Shown here piece after piece: positions 17,109 to 26,011 of a DNA stretch of 64,000 nucleotides. Under the pieces are notes generated by a model. The model was not told the origin of the DNA and did no database searches. It worked only from the letters and a program-made list of their open reading frames with translations. The stretch lies in contig NZ_LN898219.1 in NCBI RefSeq assembly GCF_001457815.1, positions 165,877 to 229,876 on the forward strand. The letters run 5' to 3'. Position numbers and translations under genes: made by a program. How positions within the stretch are numbered: the first letter of the stretch is position 1; every line of letters starts with the position of its first letter. Source of the DNA: Vitreoscilla massiliensis (GTDB lineage Bacteria > Pseudomonadota > Gammaproteobacteria > Burkholderiales > Neisseriaceae).

Positions 17109-17601
17109 GGCTCTCACCTGCGGTTTGGTCACAAAACACTTTTTCTGTCATTTGAATGATGCTTGCGGCCTTGGTGCAAAGGCGTGTTTTGATCGCTTCC
17201 AAGCGCTTCAACTCCAAAGCATCGACAACACCGTCATCAGTAGCCGCCTGAAATTCGGCCACCAATTTGCCCAATTCCTTGGTGCACTCCATGAACAATT
17301 CTTGGATGTCGCCATCGACTAAATCATCGGTTGGCATTTGTACAAACACGCCGCCCGATTGGTGAGCGACGGCTTCCGCAAAATCGGTGCGGCCTGTGAA
17401 CTCTTGCATCAGTAAACTGCGCTCAGTCGGCACATGCATGCCTTTTTGCTCATATGCTTGGTTCTTCAAGCGCACTTCGGTGTCGTCGCCCAAAGCCATG
17501 GCCATGCCTTTTAAGCCATTTGGGAACGCTTCTATCATGTTCAGGTGTGCTGATTTGATGGTAAGTGGCTCACGCTCACGCTTGATTGGCTTGCTTGTCA
17601 T
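17101..17601 (-). CDS. CII/YmfL-family phage regulatory protein
   Basis: 166 residues. The segment LLMQEFTGRTDFAEAVAHQS, followed by GGVFVQMP, is the conserved core of the phage regulatory CII (YmfL) family found at this place in many P2-type prophages. Preceding residues (NGLKGMAMALGDDTEVRLKN) fit its helix-turn-helix. Probably controls early expression; function in this phage is inferred. Translationally coupled to the activator gene downstream. Confidence 0.75.
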   Translation of the reverse strand: MTSKPIKREREPLTIKSAHLNMIEAFPNGLKGMAMALGDDTEVRLKNQAYEQKGMHVPTERSLLMQEFTGRTDFAEAVAHQSGGVFVQMPTDDLVDGDIQELFMECTKELGKLVAEFQAATDDGVVDALELKRLEAIKTRLCTKAASIIQMTEKVFCDQTAGESHG

Positions 17602-17645
17602 AATTGCCCCCGCTGCCGTATGGTTTTCAAATTGATGACGCTGGC

Positions 17646-17858
17646 TTAAGATGCAAGCGTGGTTGCAACACCGTGTGACTGAATCACTTGGCGGGCTTCT
17701 TTGATGGCTGATTGCTTGATAAAAGCACTGACGTTACCCGCAGCCGCGATGTCGGCGGCGCGCTTGATTAATTGGTGATAATCGTCGGTAACACGGAATT
17801 TAAGAGTTGGGGAACCGCTCGATTTTTTAGCGGTTTCATTGACTGGCTGCGGATTCAT
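17646..17858 (-). CDS. Small RHH-like phage regulator (Cox/Cro position)
   Basis: 70 residues from the ATG at 17858, which has AAAGG 11 bases upstream. LKFRVTDDYHQLIKRAADIA and the helix AGNVSAFIKQSAIKEARQVI resemble a ribbon-helix-helix fold. It is the first leftward gene facing the repressor across the operator region, where P2 has cox and lambdoid phages have cro. Role as lytic-switch protein is inferred from position. Confidence 0.6.
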   Translation of the reverse strand: MNPQPVNETAKKSSGSPTLKFRVTDDYHQLIKRAADIAAAGNVSAFIKQSAIKEARQVIQSHGVATTLAS

Positions 17859-17919
17859 AATATAATAACCTTTCTGGCTGTGGGTCATTCGTGTTCTACT
17901 TGTGGTGAGTGAATATTAA

Positions 17920-17974
17920 TAGCCTTATAGCCTGTTTGCAATGCCCATAAAGCTATTGATGTAGCTTTATGGGC
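17920..17974. promoter_or_regulatory. Immunity operator region
   Basis: Perfect 13-bp inverted repeat GCCCATAAAGCTA (17943-17955) / TAGCTTTATGGGC (17962-17974) with 6-base spacer, and a third, related half-site TAGCCTTATAGCC at 17920-17932. It lies between the divergent repressor and RHH-like genes. Confidence 0.75.
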
Positions 17975-18006
17975 TATCGTATTGTTTATTAAGGTTATTT
18001 ATTTTC

Positions 18007-18654
18007 ATGAATGCAGTCGATAGAGCCAAAAAAGCTTTAGGTGTAACCACTGACCTTGCGATGGCGCAGGCTTTAGGTGTACATGCGACTGTTATTGGTG
18101 GTTATAAAAAGCGTGAATCTGTTCCACTTGAGCAGTGCATTAAAATCGCCGACAAAACTGGCGTAGACCTAAACTGGCTGATACTGGGCAAAGGCATTGC
18201 ACCAGACGGCACATCTACTTTTACATCAAGCGACTTCATCAAAATCCCTGTGTACGATATTCAAGCATCAGCAGGCAACGGCTACCATAATGAATTTGAA
18301 GTAATCATTGATGAGCTGTGGCTGTCCCCCGAATGGGTGCACCAACAAGGCTTGTATGTCAAAGACCTGTTCTGTGTTGAAGTATTGGGCGATAGCATGG
18401 CGCACCCGCCTAGCCTGATTATGCCTAAGGACAAAGTATTGATTAACCGTGCGGTCATTGATGATGATGGGGTGTTTTTGGTGCGGGTTGGCGCGGCTTT
18501 GCGCTTGAAGCGCTTGCAATGGCTGTACGATGGCCGTGTGACTTTGATTTCAGACAATCCAATTTACCAGCCCGAAACCATAGACCCTGAAAACATGGGC
18601 GAAGCGTTTCAAGTTTTGGGCCATGCCCATTCTAAATTTGGCAATCTGCTGTAA
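18007..18654 (+). CDS. Prophage repressor (HTH + S24 LexA-like)
   Basis: Keeps the prophage silent. The 215-residue protein has an N-terminal CI-type helix-turn-helix (DLAMAQALGVHATVIGGYKK, residues about 16-35) and a C-terminal S24 peptidase-like domain with the nucleophile Ser in LGDSMAHPP and the general-base Lys in LRLKRLQ. This predicts RecA-stimulated self-cleavage and hence SOS induction, unlike P2 C repressor, which lacks it. Faces the RHH-like gene; the palindrome at 17943-17974 is its likely operator. Confidence 0.9.
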   Translation: MNAVDRAKKALGVTTDLAMAQALGVHATVIGGYKKRESVPLEQCIKIADKTGVDLNWLILGKGIAPDGTSTFTSSDFIKIPVYDIQASAGNGYHNEFEVIIDELWLSPEWVHQQGLYVKDLFCVEVLGDSMAHPPSLIMPKDKVLINRAVIDDDGVFLVRVGAALRLKRLQWLYDGRVTLISDNPIYQPETIDPENMGEAFQVLGHAHSKFGNLL

Positions 18655-18660
18655 TTTCTT

Positions 18661-18689
18661 GCGGCCTGTGTTTACAGGTCGCTTTTTTT
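18661..18689 (+). terminator. Repressor terminator from DUS-like words
   Basis: Stem GCGGCCTGT / ACAGGTCGC (one G-T pair), 4-base loop, then a run of seven T. One arm has diverged from the DUS word (GGTC instead of GGCC). Confidence 0.85.
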
Positions 18690-18709
18690 GTTTTTCTAAG
18701 GGGATGTAA

Positions 18710-19537
18710 ATGGGGATAGCAATTATCTTGCTCGGGTTTCCGTTGTCTATTTTGGCGTGGGTGTTGATTGCGCGCAAATTAAAACAGAAAAGTTACAGCG
18801 GCCTTTCTCGCCACTTGGCAGGCTTCGCAGGGTCGTTTGTGGTGTGGTGGCTGTGTGCCATCGTAGGCACACTGGCTTCGCCCGAATTGATGGAGGCGAC
18901 AAACGCCAAGGCTGAACAAGACAAAAAAGCCCAAGCCCTGCAATCACAAACGGCCTCTACTATTGTCAGCTCTGAACCAGTTACCAAGCCCGAGCCTGTG
19001 ACCGAAGCCAACACTACTGATACGCCAAAAGCAAAACAAGACCAAAATATCACTGCATTTTTTGAGCGTACTGGCGGTTACCGTGTTGAAAATGGCGAAA
19101 TGTCTGATGGATATTTTGTTATTGATGATGCCTCCAAAAATAAATACACAATTAAGCCTGTAATTTTTTCAAGTTCAAATGGTGATTCTATTCAGAATGA
19201 CGTGAATCGAGCAATGTGGGAAGGTGTTTTCCGTGTCTTTGCCCATCTGCCAATTGATAGCTTAGATGTAACAATTGCTCCACAAATTGCTAAGAATGCC
19301 ACTACCATCAGTGATGATATGAAACGCTTAAAAGACTTCAACATCCACATCAAAACCACACGCGCCGAAGCCTTGGCAGCATTGCAAAAGCACGCGGGCG
19401 TGCAATCGTTTGACGAGCTGGTGGACTTCACTGGCGAACTGGGCGAAAAGGGCACACTGCAATCCAAAACATTTTTGACGCTGCGTAAAGACCCTGTGAA
19501 GTCGTATTTGATTTACAAAGACATTGCAGCCAAATAA
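18710..19537 (+). CDS. Prophage cargo membrane protein, unknown
   Basis: 275 residues, no family recognised. Two N-terminal membrane helices (residues about 2-20 and 36-58), a Thr/Pro/Glu-rich linker, then a soluble domain of ~170 residues with alternating strands and helices. It is plus-strand between the repressor and the late genes, behind the repressor terminator and ahead of its own, so it can be expressed from the lysogen: a lysogenic-conversion candidate, for example superinfection exclusion. That role is inference from position. Confidence 0.65.
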   Translation: MGIAIILLGFPLSILAWVLIARKLKQKSYSGLSRHLAGFAGSFVVWWLCAIVGTLASPELMEATNAKAEQDKKAQALQSQTASTIVSSEPVTKPEPVTEANTTDTPKAKQDQNITAFFERTGGYRVENGEMSDGYFVIDDASKNKYTIKPVIFSSSNGDSIQNDVNRAMWEGVFRVFAHLPIDSLDVTIAPQIAKNATTISDDMKRLKDFNIHIKTTRAEALAALQKHAGVQSFDELVDFTGELGEKGTLQSKTFLTLRKDPVKSYLIYKDIAAK

Positions 19538-19546
19538 ACAAACAAT

Positions 19547-19576
19547 GCGGCCTGTAGGTTTTACAGGCCGCTTTTT
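19547..19576 (+). terminator. Cargo-gene terminator from DUS-like words
   Basis: GCGGCCTGTA (19547-19556) and TACAGGCCGC (19562-19571) form a 10-bp stem followed by TTTTT. Confidence 0.85.
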
Positions 19577-19578
19577 CA

Positions 19579-19842
19579 TTGGGGAATGAAATGCCAACAG
19601 TTGATATTGCCAATTCGATTGCCAATTTATTTAAGGGTGTGGCCATTGATTTTGTTTTTTTGCTGGCGTTGATGGTGTGCGTTTATTATGCCCGCTACCA
19701 TTGGTGTGTGAATTACTCGGAAGAGTATCACCGCAAAGCCGATGCCAAAAGCGAAGCGAAAGACGCCATGTTTATTACTTTCGTTGTTGGTATTATCGCC
19801 ACAGGCGCACACTTCGCTTGGCGCATGGGTTTGTTTGGCTAG
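19579..19842 (+). CDS. Small prophage membrane protein, unknown
   Basis: 87 residues. First helix about residues 17-37 (DFVFLLALMVCVYYARYHW), second about 63-82 (MFITFVVGIIATGAHFAWRM), with a short charged stretch between. Start ATG at 19591 or 19579 are both possible. Its own DUS terminator follows at 19859. Second cargo candidate in the region; function unknown. Confidence 0.55.
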   Translation: MGNEMPTVDIANSIANLFKGVAIDFVFLLALMVCVYYARYHWCVNYSEEYHRKADAKSEAKDAMFITFVVGIIATGAHFAWRMGLFG

Positions 19843-19858
19843 ACTGCTGACCAAGTGA

Positions 19859-19885
19859 AAGCGGCCTGTAATTTACAGGCCGCTT
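19859..19885. terminator. Bidirectional terminator from DUS-like words
   Basis: AAGCGGCCTGTAA (19859-19871) and TTACAGGCCGCTT (19873-19885) pair perfectly; it separates the cargo gene from the 3' end of the convergent late-gene operon. Confidence 0.85.
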
Positions 19886-19901
19886 GTTGTTTTATGTGGG
19901 T

Positions 19902-21044
19902 TTATTCTAATTTCAGCAAGGCTTCCAATTCCAAGCCGCTCACATAGCCACCGTCTGAAACGCTGTGACTGACTTTGGCCACTATCCATGTTTCTGCATC
20001 AATTTCGGGTTTGAATCCAGTCACTTCGATGGGGGTTTCGGGAGCCAAGTCAGGGCGGCCAACTGCCAGTGAAATGCTGAACACGGCACGGCCGCGTTTG
20101 AGTTTCTTGTATGCGGCGCGGGCACCACGTTCGGCAGTGGCTTTGCTGGCATACAGGTGGCGCAGGGTTTTGGTTTTTTCGCCATCGCTGTTGATGGGAG
20201 TTTCTGTTTTTTCTGCCTTGGCCTTGTCTTTGGTTTTTTTCTTGTCTTGCTTTTTGGGTTCCAAATTGTCAGCATTGATGATGACATGCTGCCTGGCGCT
20301 GCCTTTCTTGTCGGGCTGATAATAGGCTTTGACCGCATTGAAATTGTCGGCCGTGTTGTAGGTGAAGCGGTGTTGGTCGCCAGTTAGCCTGGTGATGTTC
20401 ACTGTTGGGATGGCTTCGCCGCTGAGGGTTTGGCCTTGGCCTGCGGGCATGAAAAGCATGTGCTGTTGTTTGATGGTGGCGATGGCATCGTTTTGGTCGG
20501 CCAATCGCATCAAGAAGCTGGCATCTGATTCATTGGTTTGGGTCATGTGGTCAATGCTGATTTTGGCCAAGTCTTTGTGGACTTTTGGGGTGTAGCTGTA
20601 TTTTTTGGCAATGGTTTCTACGATTGCGCCCAGAGTGGTTTTGCTCCACGTTTTTTCCTGTTGCTCGGTGAGGCCGGCAGCCATATCAGCGGCCACGGCT
20701 GATATGCGCAATTGGTCGGGTGCGCCGCTGTGCTCAAAGCCGGTGATTTTGTATTCGCCTTTGTACACCACGCCTGTTTCGACATAGCCCAGCCACACCT
20801 TGACCATGCTGTCAGTGGATGGAATAGCCAGCGCGCCATCGTAGTCGCTGAGTGTGATGGTAAGTTCATCGGCTTCAAAGCCGCGTTTGTCGTCCAGGGT
20901 CACATCAATGATGCGGCTCATGGTTTGGGTGCCAAAGGCTTGGCCGTCTATGCTCAACACCACGGCAGGGGTCATGTGATTGCCCCCGGCATTGGTGAGT
21001 TTTTCAAACAGACGCGTGGCGGTGTTGGCAATTTTTTCCAGCAT
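19902..21044 (-). CDS. P2 gpD-like tail protein (late control D family)
   Basis: Baseplate-hub component related to phage T4 gp27. 380 residues; typical start of the family body is PAVVLSIDGQ with LDDKRGFEADELTITLSD. A Lys-rich insert (about residues 265-285) is notable. The ATG at 21044 follows the gpU stop by one base. It is the last late gene, ending at the bidirectional terminator. Confidence 0.88.
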   Translation of the reverse strand: MLEKIANTATRLFEKLTNAGGNHMTPAVVLSIDGQAFGTQTMSRIIDVTLDDKRGFEADELTITLSDYDGALAIPSTDSMVKVWLGYVETGVVYKGEYKITGFEHSGAPDQLRISAVAADMAAGLTEQQEKTWSKTTLGAIVETIAKKYSYTPKVHKDLAKISIDHMTQTNESDASFLMRLADQNDAIATIKQQHMLFMPAGQGQTLSGEAIPTVNITRLTGDQHRFTYNTADNFNAVKAYYQPDKKGSARQHVIINADNLEPKKQDKKKTKDKAKAEKTETPINSDGEKTKTLRHLYASKATAERGARAAYKKLKRGRAVFSISLAVGRPDLAPETPIEVTGFKPEIDAETWIVAKVSHSVSDGGYVSGLELEALLKLE

Positions 21045-21045
21045 G

Positions 21046-21504
21046 TTAAATTCCTGTCAGTGTGCGCACCAAGCCGATGCCCAAGCCCAAAGCCTCACCT
21101 TTTAAACCCAAGGGCTGGTCGGCAACCTTGAGCAAGTCCATTGAAAACTGAATGCTGCGTGGATAGCCATCGTGCATGAGTTCGCTTTGGTTCTTGCTGA
21201 TTTTGGTGATGACGTAACTGCCCATCAAACTGCCTGAACCCAATATCAGTGGCCATGCTTGGCCAGTGTCGGCCATTTTTTCCAGCAGCATGATGGACAT
21301 GCGACCGCCAGTGATTTCAGGTCGCAGTTCGGCATTGATGGTGATGGTGGTTTCGCCGCCAGTGAATTGCGCGGGTCTGACCAGGCTGCCCACTGTGGCG
21401 TGGGTAGGGTGGTTGTAAGTCTTGGTTTCATTCAGTTCGTGAAACGCAATGGTTGAGCGGATGAATGGAAAGTAACCCAATACGCCCATCATAATCATGG
21501 CCAT
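21046..21504 (-). CDS. P2 gpU-like tail protein
   Basis: Tail terminator or tube-cap component of P2-like phages. 152 residues from the ATG at 21504, which overlaps the tape-measure stop as TGATG; a frame to 21519 would overlap more. Contains VLGYFPFIRST, TYNHPTHATVGSLVRPAQFTG-like residues and PLILGSGSLMGSYVI, characteristic of phage tail protein U. Confidence 0.87.
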   Translation of the reverse strand: MAMIMMGVLGYFPFIRSTIAFHELNETKTYNHPTHATVGSLVRPAQFTGGETTITINAELRPEITGGRMSIMLLEKMADTGQAWPLILGSGSLMGSYVITKISKNQSELMHDGYPRSIQFSMDLLKVADQPLGLKGEALGLGIGLVRTLTGI

Positions 21505-24500
21505 CAATCTCTGTCCCATAATGAAGTTTTGTTTTGGCGGTCAAAGCCGGCTTTGATTTCCCTGAATTTGCGCTCGATGGTAGCAGCGATGGTTTCGGCA
21601 TTGTCGCTGCCACCATTGATGGTGATGCTGATGTTGAAGTCGCCAGCACTTGCCGCTGCAGGGGTGACGTTGCCTGCTGTGGCCATGGCCGCATTGACAC
21701 TGATGGCATCGCGGAATTTTGGCCGCTCTTGCTTTTGGCCATTGTCTAGCAAGGCAAGGCTGCGATTAATCAGGCCGCCTGTTTTGACTTGACCCAAACC
21801 ACCACTGGCCAACATTTCAATGCCACGGCTGCCCCAAGTACGGATCAGGCCGCGTAATCTGTTGAAGCCTGATTCACCACCGATGGCACGGATTTCAGAT
21901 TGGTTAAACACACCCTCACCACGGTGAACGATGCCCGCGATAGCATTGCGGCCACCATTGCCGGTGTAGCCGCCTGTTGAAAAGCCTGGCAAGGATGCAC
22001 CAACGGATGCAGCCGCATTGGCACTGGCCGTGCCTTTGTATGAACCATTGAATATCGAAGCCACAGTGTTCCACTTGGATTTCAATGCCGCGAATTTACT
22101 GGCGATACCATCAATCAAGCCGCCGATGATGCGCGCGCCCAAGTTAAACAAGGTGTCTTTCAGGCCGCCCAAATATGTAGTGATGTTGTTCCACTGATTA
22201 ACAATTGCCTGATAGGCCGATGTTGAGCGCACCCAATTGATTAAGGCATTCCATGCGGCAATAACGGCCGCTTTAATGTTGGCCCACATTGCCACGGTGG
22301 TGCCGTAAATTTTTGCCCATGTGTTGATGATGAACATCAGTATTGCCGTGGCGAATGTAATCACTGCGGTTTTAATGCTGCTCCACGCGTTGAGTAACCA
22401 TGCTTTGATGGGATTCCAAATAGCCATGGTGGCGGTGTAAATGGCGTTCCAAATTCTGAGTACGACAGCCAATACAGCGGTGACATGGTTTTGCACTGTA
22501 TTCTTGATTGCGCTCCATGCTGCCATGGTGAAATTCTTAATCAGTGTCCAGTGAGTATTGATGAAGTTGGCAAACATTAAAATACGCGATACCGCATAGT
22601 TGACGACTTTGGCCCACAGTTCTTGGAAGAATGGTGCAATCACCCCCCAATTGTTGATAATCAAACGCGCAATACCAATGATGGGAAAGATGAAATTTAA
22701 AATAGGATTGTTGGCAAAAGTCTGTTGTATCCAAGCCCATGCCCCTGCGATGGCATTGGCGATGCCATCGAGCGCCGCATTAAACCCATTTTTGATGCCC
22801 TCCCATGCGCTGGATAAAAGACCAGGCATGTCATTCCAGCCATTGACCACGGCTGATTTGATGGCATCCCAATTGTTGATAATCAGGCGGGCAATACCGA
22901 TGATAGGGAATAGGGCGTTTAAAATGGGATTCTTTGAAAATACTGACTCTATCCACTGCCAACCACTGACGATGGCTGCTTTGACGGTATCCCAGTGTTT
23001 CCACAGCAGATATAGCGCACCTACCACCAACATGATGCCCAATACAATTGGATTGGCCATAAAGAATCGGCCCACCATTAACAGCCCCATTTTTAACCAA
23101 TTGAGCAATGGCAGTAGCTTGGCAATGGCACCGCCAGCACCGGCGAACAATGGCCCCACTTGCACCAAAGCCAAACGCAAGAAAGCAAACGGCCCCAATA
23201 CTGTGGCCACCACGGCGGCGATGCCCGCAAAGGCCAAGAACAGCACACCGATGGCGGCAATGGTTTTCATAATGGCAGCGGCAAGCTGTGGATTATTGGC
23301 CGCCCAATTGCTCATGTGGCTGTTGATGTTGCTTATCCATTCGGTGATGGACTTCAATTCGGGCGCAATGGATTCGCCCATGCTGGCCATCAGGTTGGTG
23401 AATGAACCTGTGGCCGCATCCAATAGGTTTGTGAGTGTGCCCAGCTGCTCATTCACACGCTGATTGAGTGAGGCTTGTGCTGCCATTTTTTGGGCAAATT
23501 CATCATAACCCGCTTGGCCTTTTTCAATCATGGTGTTTAAGGCTTGCAAGGTTTCGGCATCATCGCCCCAAATGTCTTTTAAGATGGACAACCTTGCTTC
23601 TGTGGTCAGGTTTTTCATCTTGGCCAATTCTTTGTACATGTTTTCCATGCCAGCGAATTCGCCTTTGCCATCGGTGAAATTGAGGTCTATGCCTGAGCCT
23701 TTGGTGGCTTTGGCTATCTTGTCAGTGTCCATGGATGACTGAAACACTTTGCGCAGTGCATTGCCCGCGCTTTCACCTGATAAGCCCGCTTGGTCGAGCA
23801 TGGCCAGCAATGGGCTGAATTGCTTCATGGCCGCATCGCCTTTGACTTTCAAAATATCAAGGGCAGGGGCCAGTTTGCCAAAGGCAGGCACTATGTTTTC
23901 AACGTCCACACCGGAATAGAACATGCGCTGGACTGAATCCATGATGCTCAACATTTCGGCTTCGGTGCCTCGGGTTGCGTCTTGCAGCTTGGCGGCCATC
24001 TCGGCAGCGGCTTCGGGGGTTTGTTTGAGTTGCACCGCCAGCAAGGCGGCGGCCTCACCTGTGCCACCCAAAACCGCTTGGGCAGACAGACCTTGCCGCA
24101 TCAGCATGGTCATCAGGTTTTTGAAGTCGGCAGTGGTACCAGGCAAACGGTCACCCAATTTGGTGGCCAGTTGGTCAAGTTGCTTGTATTCGGGCGGCAC
24201 TTTGCCGCTGCTGTTCATCATTGCCACGCGCAAGTCGGTGCTGGCGGTTTCGCTTTCGGCATAGGCGCGCACAGGCACAGACATGGCGGCCATGGTCACG
24301 GTGCCCTTGATGGCAGCGCTGCCAGCGGCACTGCTTAAACTGGATGCACGACTTTGTGCTCTGCTGTAACGGGATTGTGCTTGGTTCAAGCGCTCAAGTC
24401 TGCGGCGCTGCTCTTCAATGGTTTGATTGGCTTGCTCTTGGCGGCGGCGTAGCTCGGATTGCGCTTGACCAAGGTTGCGGGTGCCGATGCCAGCCTCGGT

Positions 24501-24872
24501 TAATGAGCGGCGCAAGCTCTCACTGCTTTGGCGGGTTTGTTGTTGCTGTTGACTGAGTTCACGGCCACGGCGCTGCAGCTCTTGCAGTCGTTGCGCCTGC
24601 TCACGCGTGGGCACGCCACTGCGGGATATCTCTTGTGTCAATTGACGGATGGCATTTTGGGTGTCGCCCAATTCGCTGCCAAGCTGCTGCAGCTTGCGAC
24701 GGCTTTCAGCAAACTTATCAAAGTTTTTTTGTGCGGTCGCAAGCTTTTTGCTTTCGGCTTGGGTTTCTCTAAGTTGACGTGTCAAATGGCTGCCTGCATT
24801 GGTCACTTCTTCAAACCGTTGGCGGGCATTGCCCATGGCATTGAGTACAATCTGCAGTTTTAAATCAGCCAT
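21504..24872 (-). CDS. Tail tape measure protein (P2 gpT-like)
   Basis: Sets tail length and is ejected with the DNA. 1122 residues: N-terminal ~190 are Gln/Arg-rich coiled coil; about 200-480 the TP901-type core (VPPEYKQLDQLATKLGDRLPG region); about 530-650 several hydrophobic segments; about 650-950 Trp-rich repeats of the type NPILNxxFPIIGIARLIINNW occurring twice; then a C-terminal region. Its ATG overlaps the E' stop. Confidence 0.94.
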   Translation of the reverse strand: MADLKLQIVLNAMGNARQRFEEVTNAGSHLTRQLRETQAESKKLATAQKNFDKFAESRRKLQQLGSELGDTQNAIRQLTQEISRSGVPTREQAQRLQELQRRGRELSQQQQQTRQSSESLRRSLTEAGIGTRNLGQAQSELRRRQEQANQTIEEQRRRLERLNQAQSRYSRAQSRASSLSSAAGSAAIKGTVTMAAMSVPVRAYAESETASTDLRVAMMNSSGKVPPEYKQLDQLATKLGDRLPGTTADFKNLMTMLMRQGLSAQAVLGGTGEAAALLAVQLKQTPEAAAEMAAKLQDATRGTEAEMLSIMDSVQRMFYSGVDVENIVPAFGKLAPALDILKVKGDAAMKQFSPLLAMLDQAGLSGESAGNALRKVFQSSMDTDKIAKATKGSGIDLNFTDGKGEFAGMENMYKELAKMKNLTTEARLSILKDIWGDDAETLQALNTMIEKGQAGYDEFAQKMAAQASLNQRVNEQLGTLTNLLDAATGSFTNLMASMGESIAPELKSITEWISNINSHMSNWAANNPQLAAAIMKTIAAIGVLFLAFAGIAAVVATVLGPFAFLRLALVQVGPLFAGAGGAIAKLLPLLNWLKMGLLMVGRFFMANPIVLGIMLVVGALYLLWKHWDTVKAAIVSGWQWIESVFSKNPILNALFPIIGIARLIINNWDAIKSAVVNGWNDMPGLLSSAWEGIKNGFNAALDGIANAIAGAWAWIQQTFANNPILNFIFPIIGIARLIINNWGVIAPFFQELWAKVVNYAVSRILMFANFINTHWTLIKNFTMAAWSAIKNTVQNHVTAVLAVVLRIWNAIYTATMAIWNPIKAWLLNAWSSIKTAVITFATAILMFIINTWAKIYGTTVAMWANIKAAVIAAWNALINWVRSTSAYQAIVNQWNNITTYLGGLKDTLFNLGARIIGGLIDGIASKFAALKSKWNTVASIFNGSYKGTASANAAASVGASLPGFSTGGYTGNGGRNAIAGIVHRGEGVFNQSEIRAIGGESGFNRLRGLIRTWGSRGIEMLASGGLGQVKTGGLINRSLALLDNGQKQERPKFRDAISVNAAMATAGNVTPAAASAGDFNISITINGGSDNAETIAATIERKFREIKAGFDRQNKTSLWDRD

Positions 24873-25430
24873 TTTTTTGATTCGCCTTTACTTTTGCATC
24901 TACCAAACTAATGGCGCGATGTGTCCAATCCAGTGTTTCTGACAGTGTCAGCTCCACCCATACCATGGCGGACGGGAATTCCATCGCGCACACGGCTATG
25001 CAGTCGCTGGGGTCGTTGTAGTGCTTTCGTCCGTCAAAGATGCTGGGCTGTTCGCTGGCAAGCTCTCTGCAGATGTCACCTCTGATTCGCCAGCCGTGGT
25101 AGCGGTCGAATCCGTCTCGTAAAGGCTCTGATAGATTTCCCGAATCTCTTTCTTGCCCACAGCGTCGGCATAAAAAAAATCCAATGCCGCATTCAATAAT
25201 GAAATGTCAGACAGGCCCATGGTTTCAAATTGTTTGCGACTGACAATGGGCTCACAAATGCGCGCATAAAGTGGCTGAACTTGGTCGGTAACTTTGGCAC
25301 GAACCATGTCTAAAGACAGCCCACGCATAGCATGGCCTTGCGGTTCGTGCATGATGTGGGTAGCCCCGTTGCTTAAGGTCACTTCGATGGTTTCGTTATC
25401 AATGATTTTGATGCCGGCTTTGTTTTGCAT
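24865..25430 (-). CDS. Tail assembly protein E and its -1 frameshift product E+E'
   Basis: Tail assembly chaperones of P2 type. The zero frame (25430-24996) gives a 144-residue E protein, helical at first (KFETMGLSD-like QFETMGLSDISLLNAALDFF) and low-complexity Ser/Thr-rich at the end. At a run of eight T (25179-25172, minus strand) a -1 shift opens another frame without stop to TGA at 24867-24865, giving a ~187-residue E+E'. That stop overlaps the tape-measure start, exactly the P2 E/E' layout. Shift efficiency is unknown. Confidence 0.75.
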
Positions 25431-25494
25431 GTTGGTTTCCTAAGCAGCGCCACGGCTGTGGCGCTTGTTGAATGATGATTAAGGTGGCAGGGGT

Positions 25495-26001
25495 TTACAG
25501 GCCCAAGCCTTTGTTAAAGTCTTTGTACATATCGACACCGTCCACAATGTATTTGTTTTGCAGCACATCAATGTCAATCACGACCACACCGCCAACGGTT
25601 TCTTTGTAGCGTACCAATTCAATGTTGAGTTTGGTCTCGCCATTTTCGCCTTGGGTGTCGGTGCCCTGGTCAACTTCGGTGATGCGGCCAGACGCTTCAC
25701 CGACCACACGCACAAAGCCCACCTCGTCATCGCGCTCGGCGTTGCCTGAAAAGCGAATGGGCTTGCTGTCGATTTTGCCCCCCATCATTTTGAGAACATC
25801 GGCACCAATACCACCGATGGTCACAGACATGCTGAGTTTTTCAATACCATGAAAGATGGACACAGGGGCAATCATGCCGCCGGCTCGGTACTCTTCCATT
25901 TTTTGGGTGATTTTCGGGCGCTCGATGTCACCGACCAAGCCATGCAAACTTTCACCGTCGATGAAAATGTTTTGGCCTTTTAAGATTAATGGTAATTTCA
26001 C
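25495..26001 (-). CDS. Major tail tube protein (P2 FII-like)
   Basis: Forms the inner tube of the contractile tail. 168 residues, standard length; begins LPLILKGQNIFIDGESLHGL and contains YRAGGMIAPVSIFHGIEKL, typical of the family. Ten bases after the sheath gene. Confidence 0.93.
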   Translation of the reverse strand: MKLPLILKGQNIFIDGESLHGLVGDIERPKITQKMEEYRAGGMIAPVSIFHGIEKLSMSVTIGGIGADVLKMMGGKIDSKPIRFSGNAERDDEVGFVRVVGEASGRITEVDQGTDTQGENGETKLNIELVRYKETVGGVVVIDIDVLQNKYIVDGVDMYKDFNKGLGL

Positions 26002-26011
26002 GTTTTATCCC

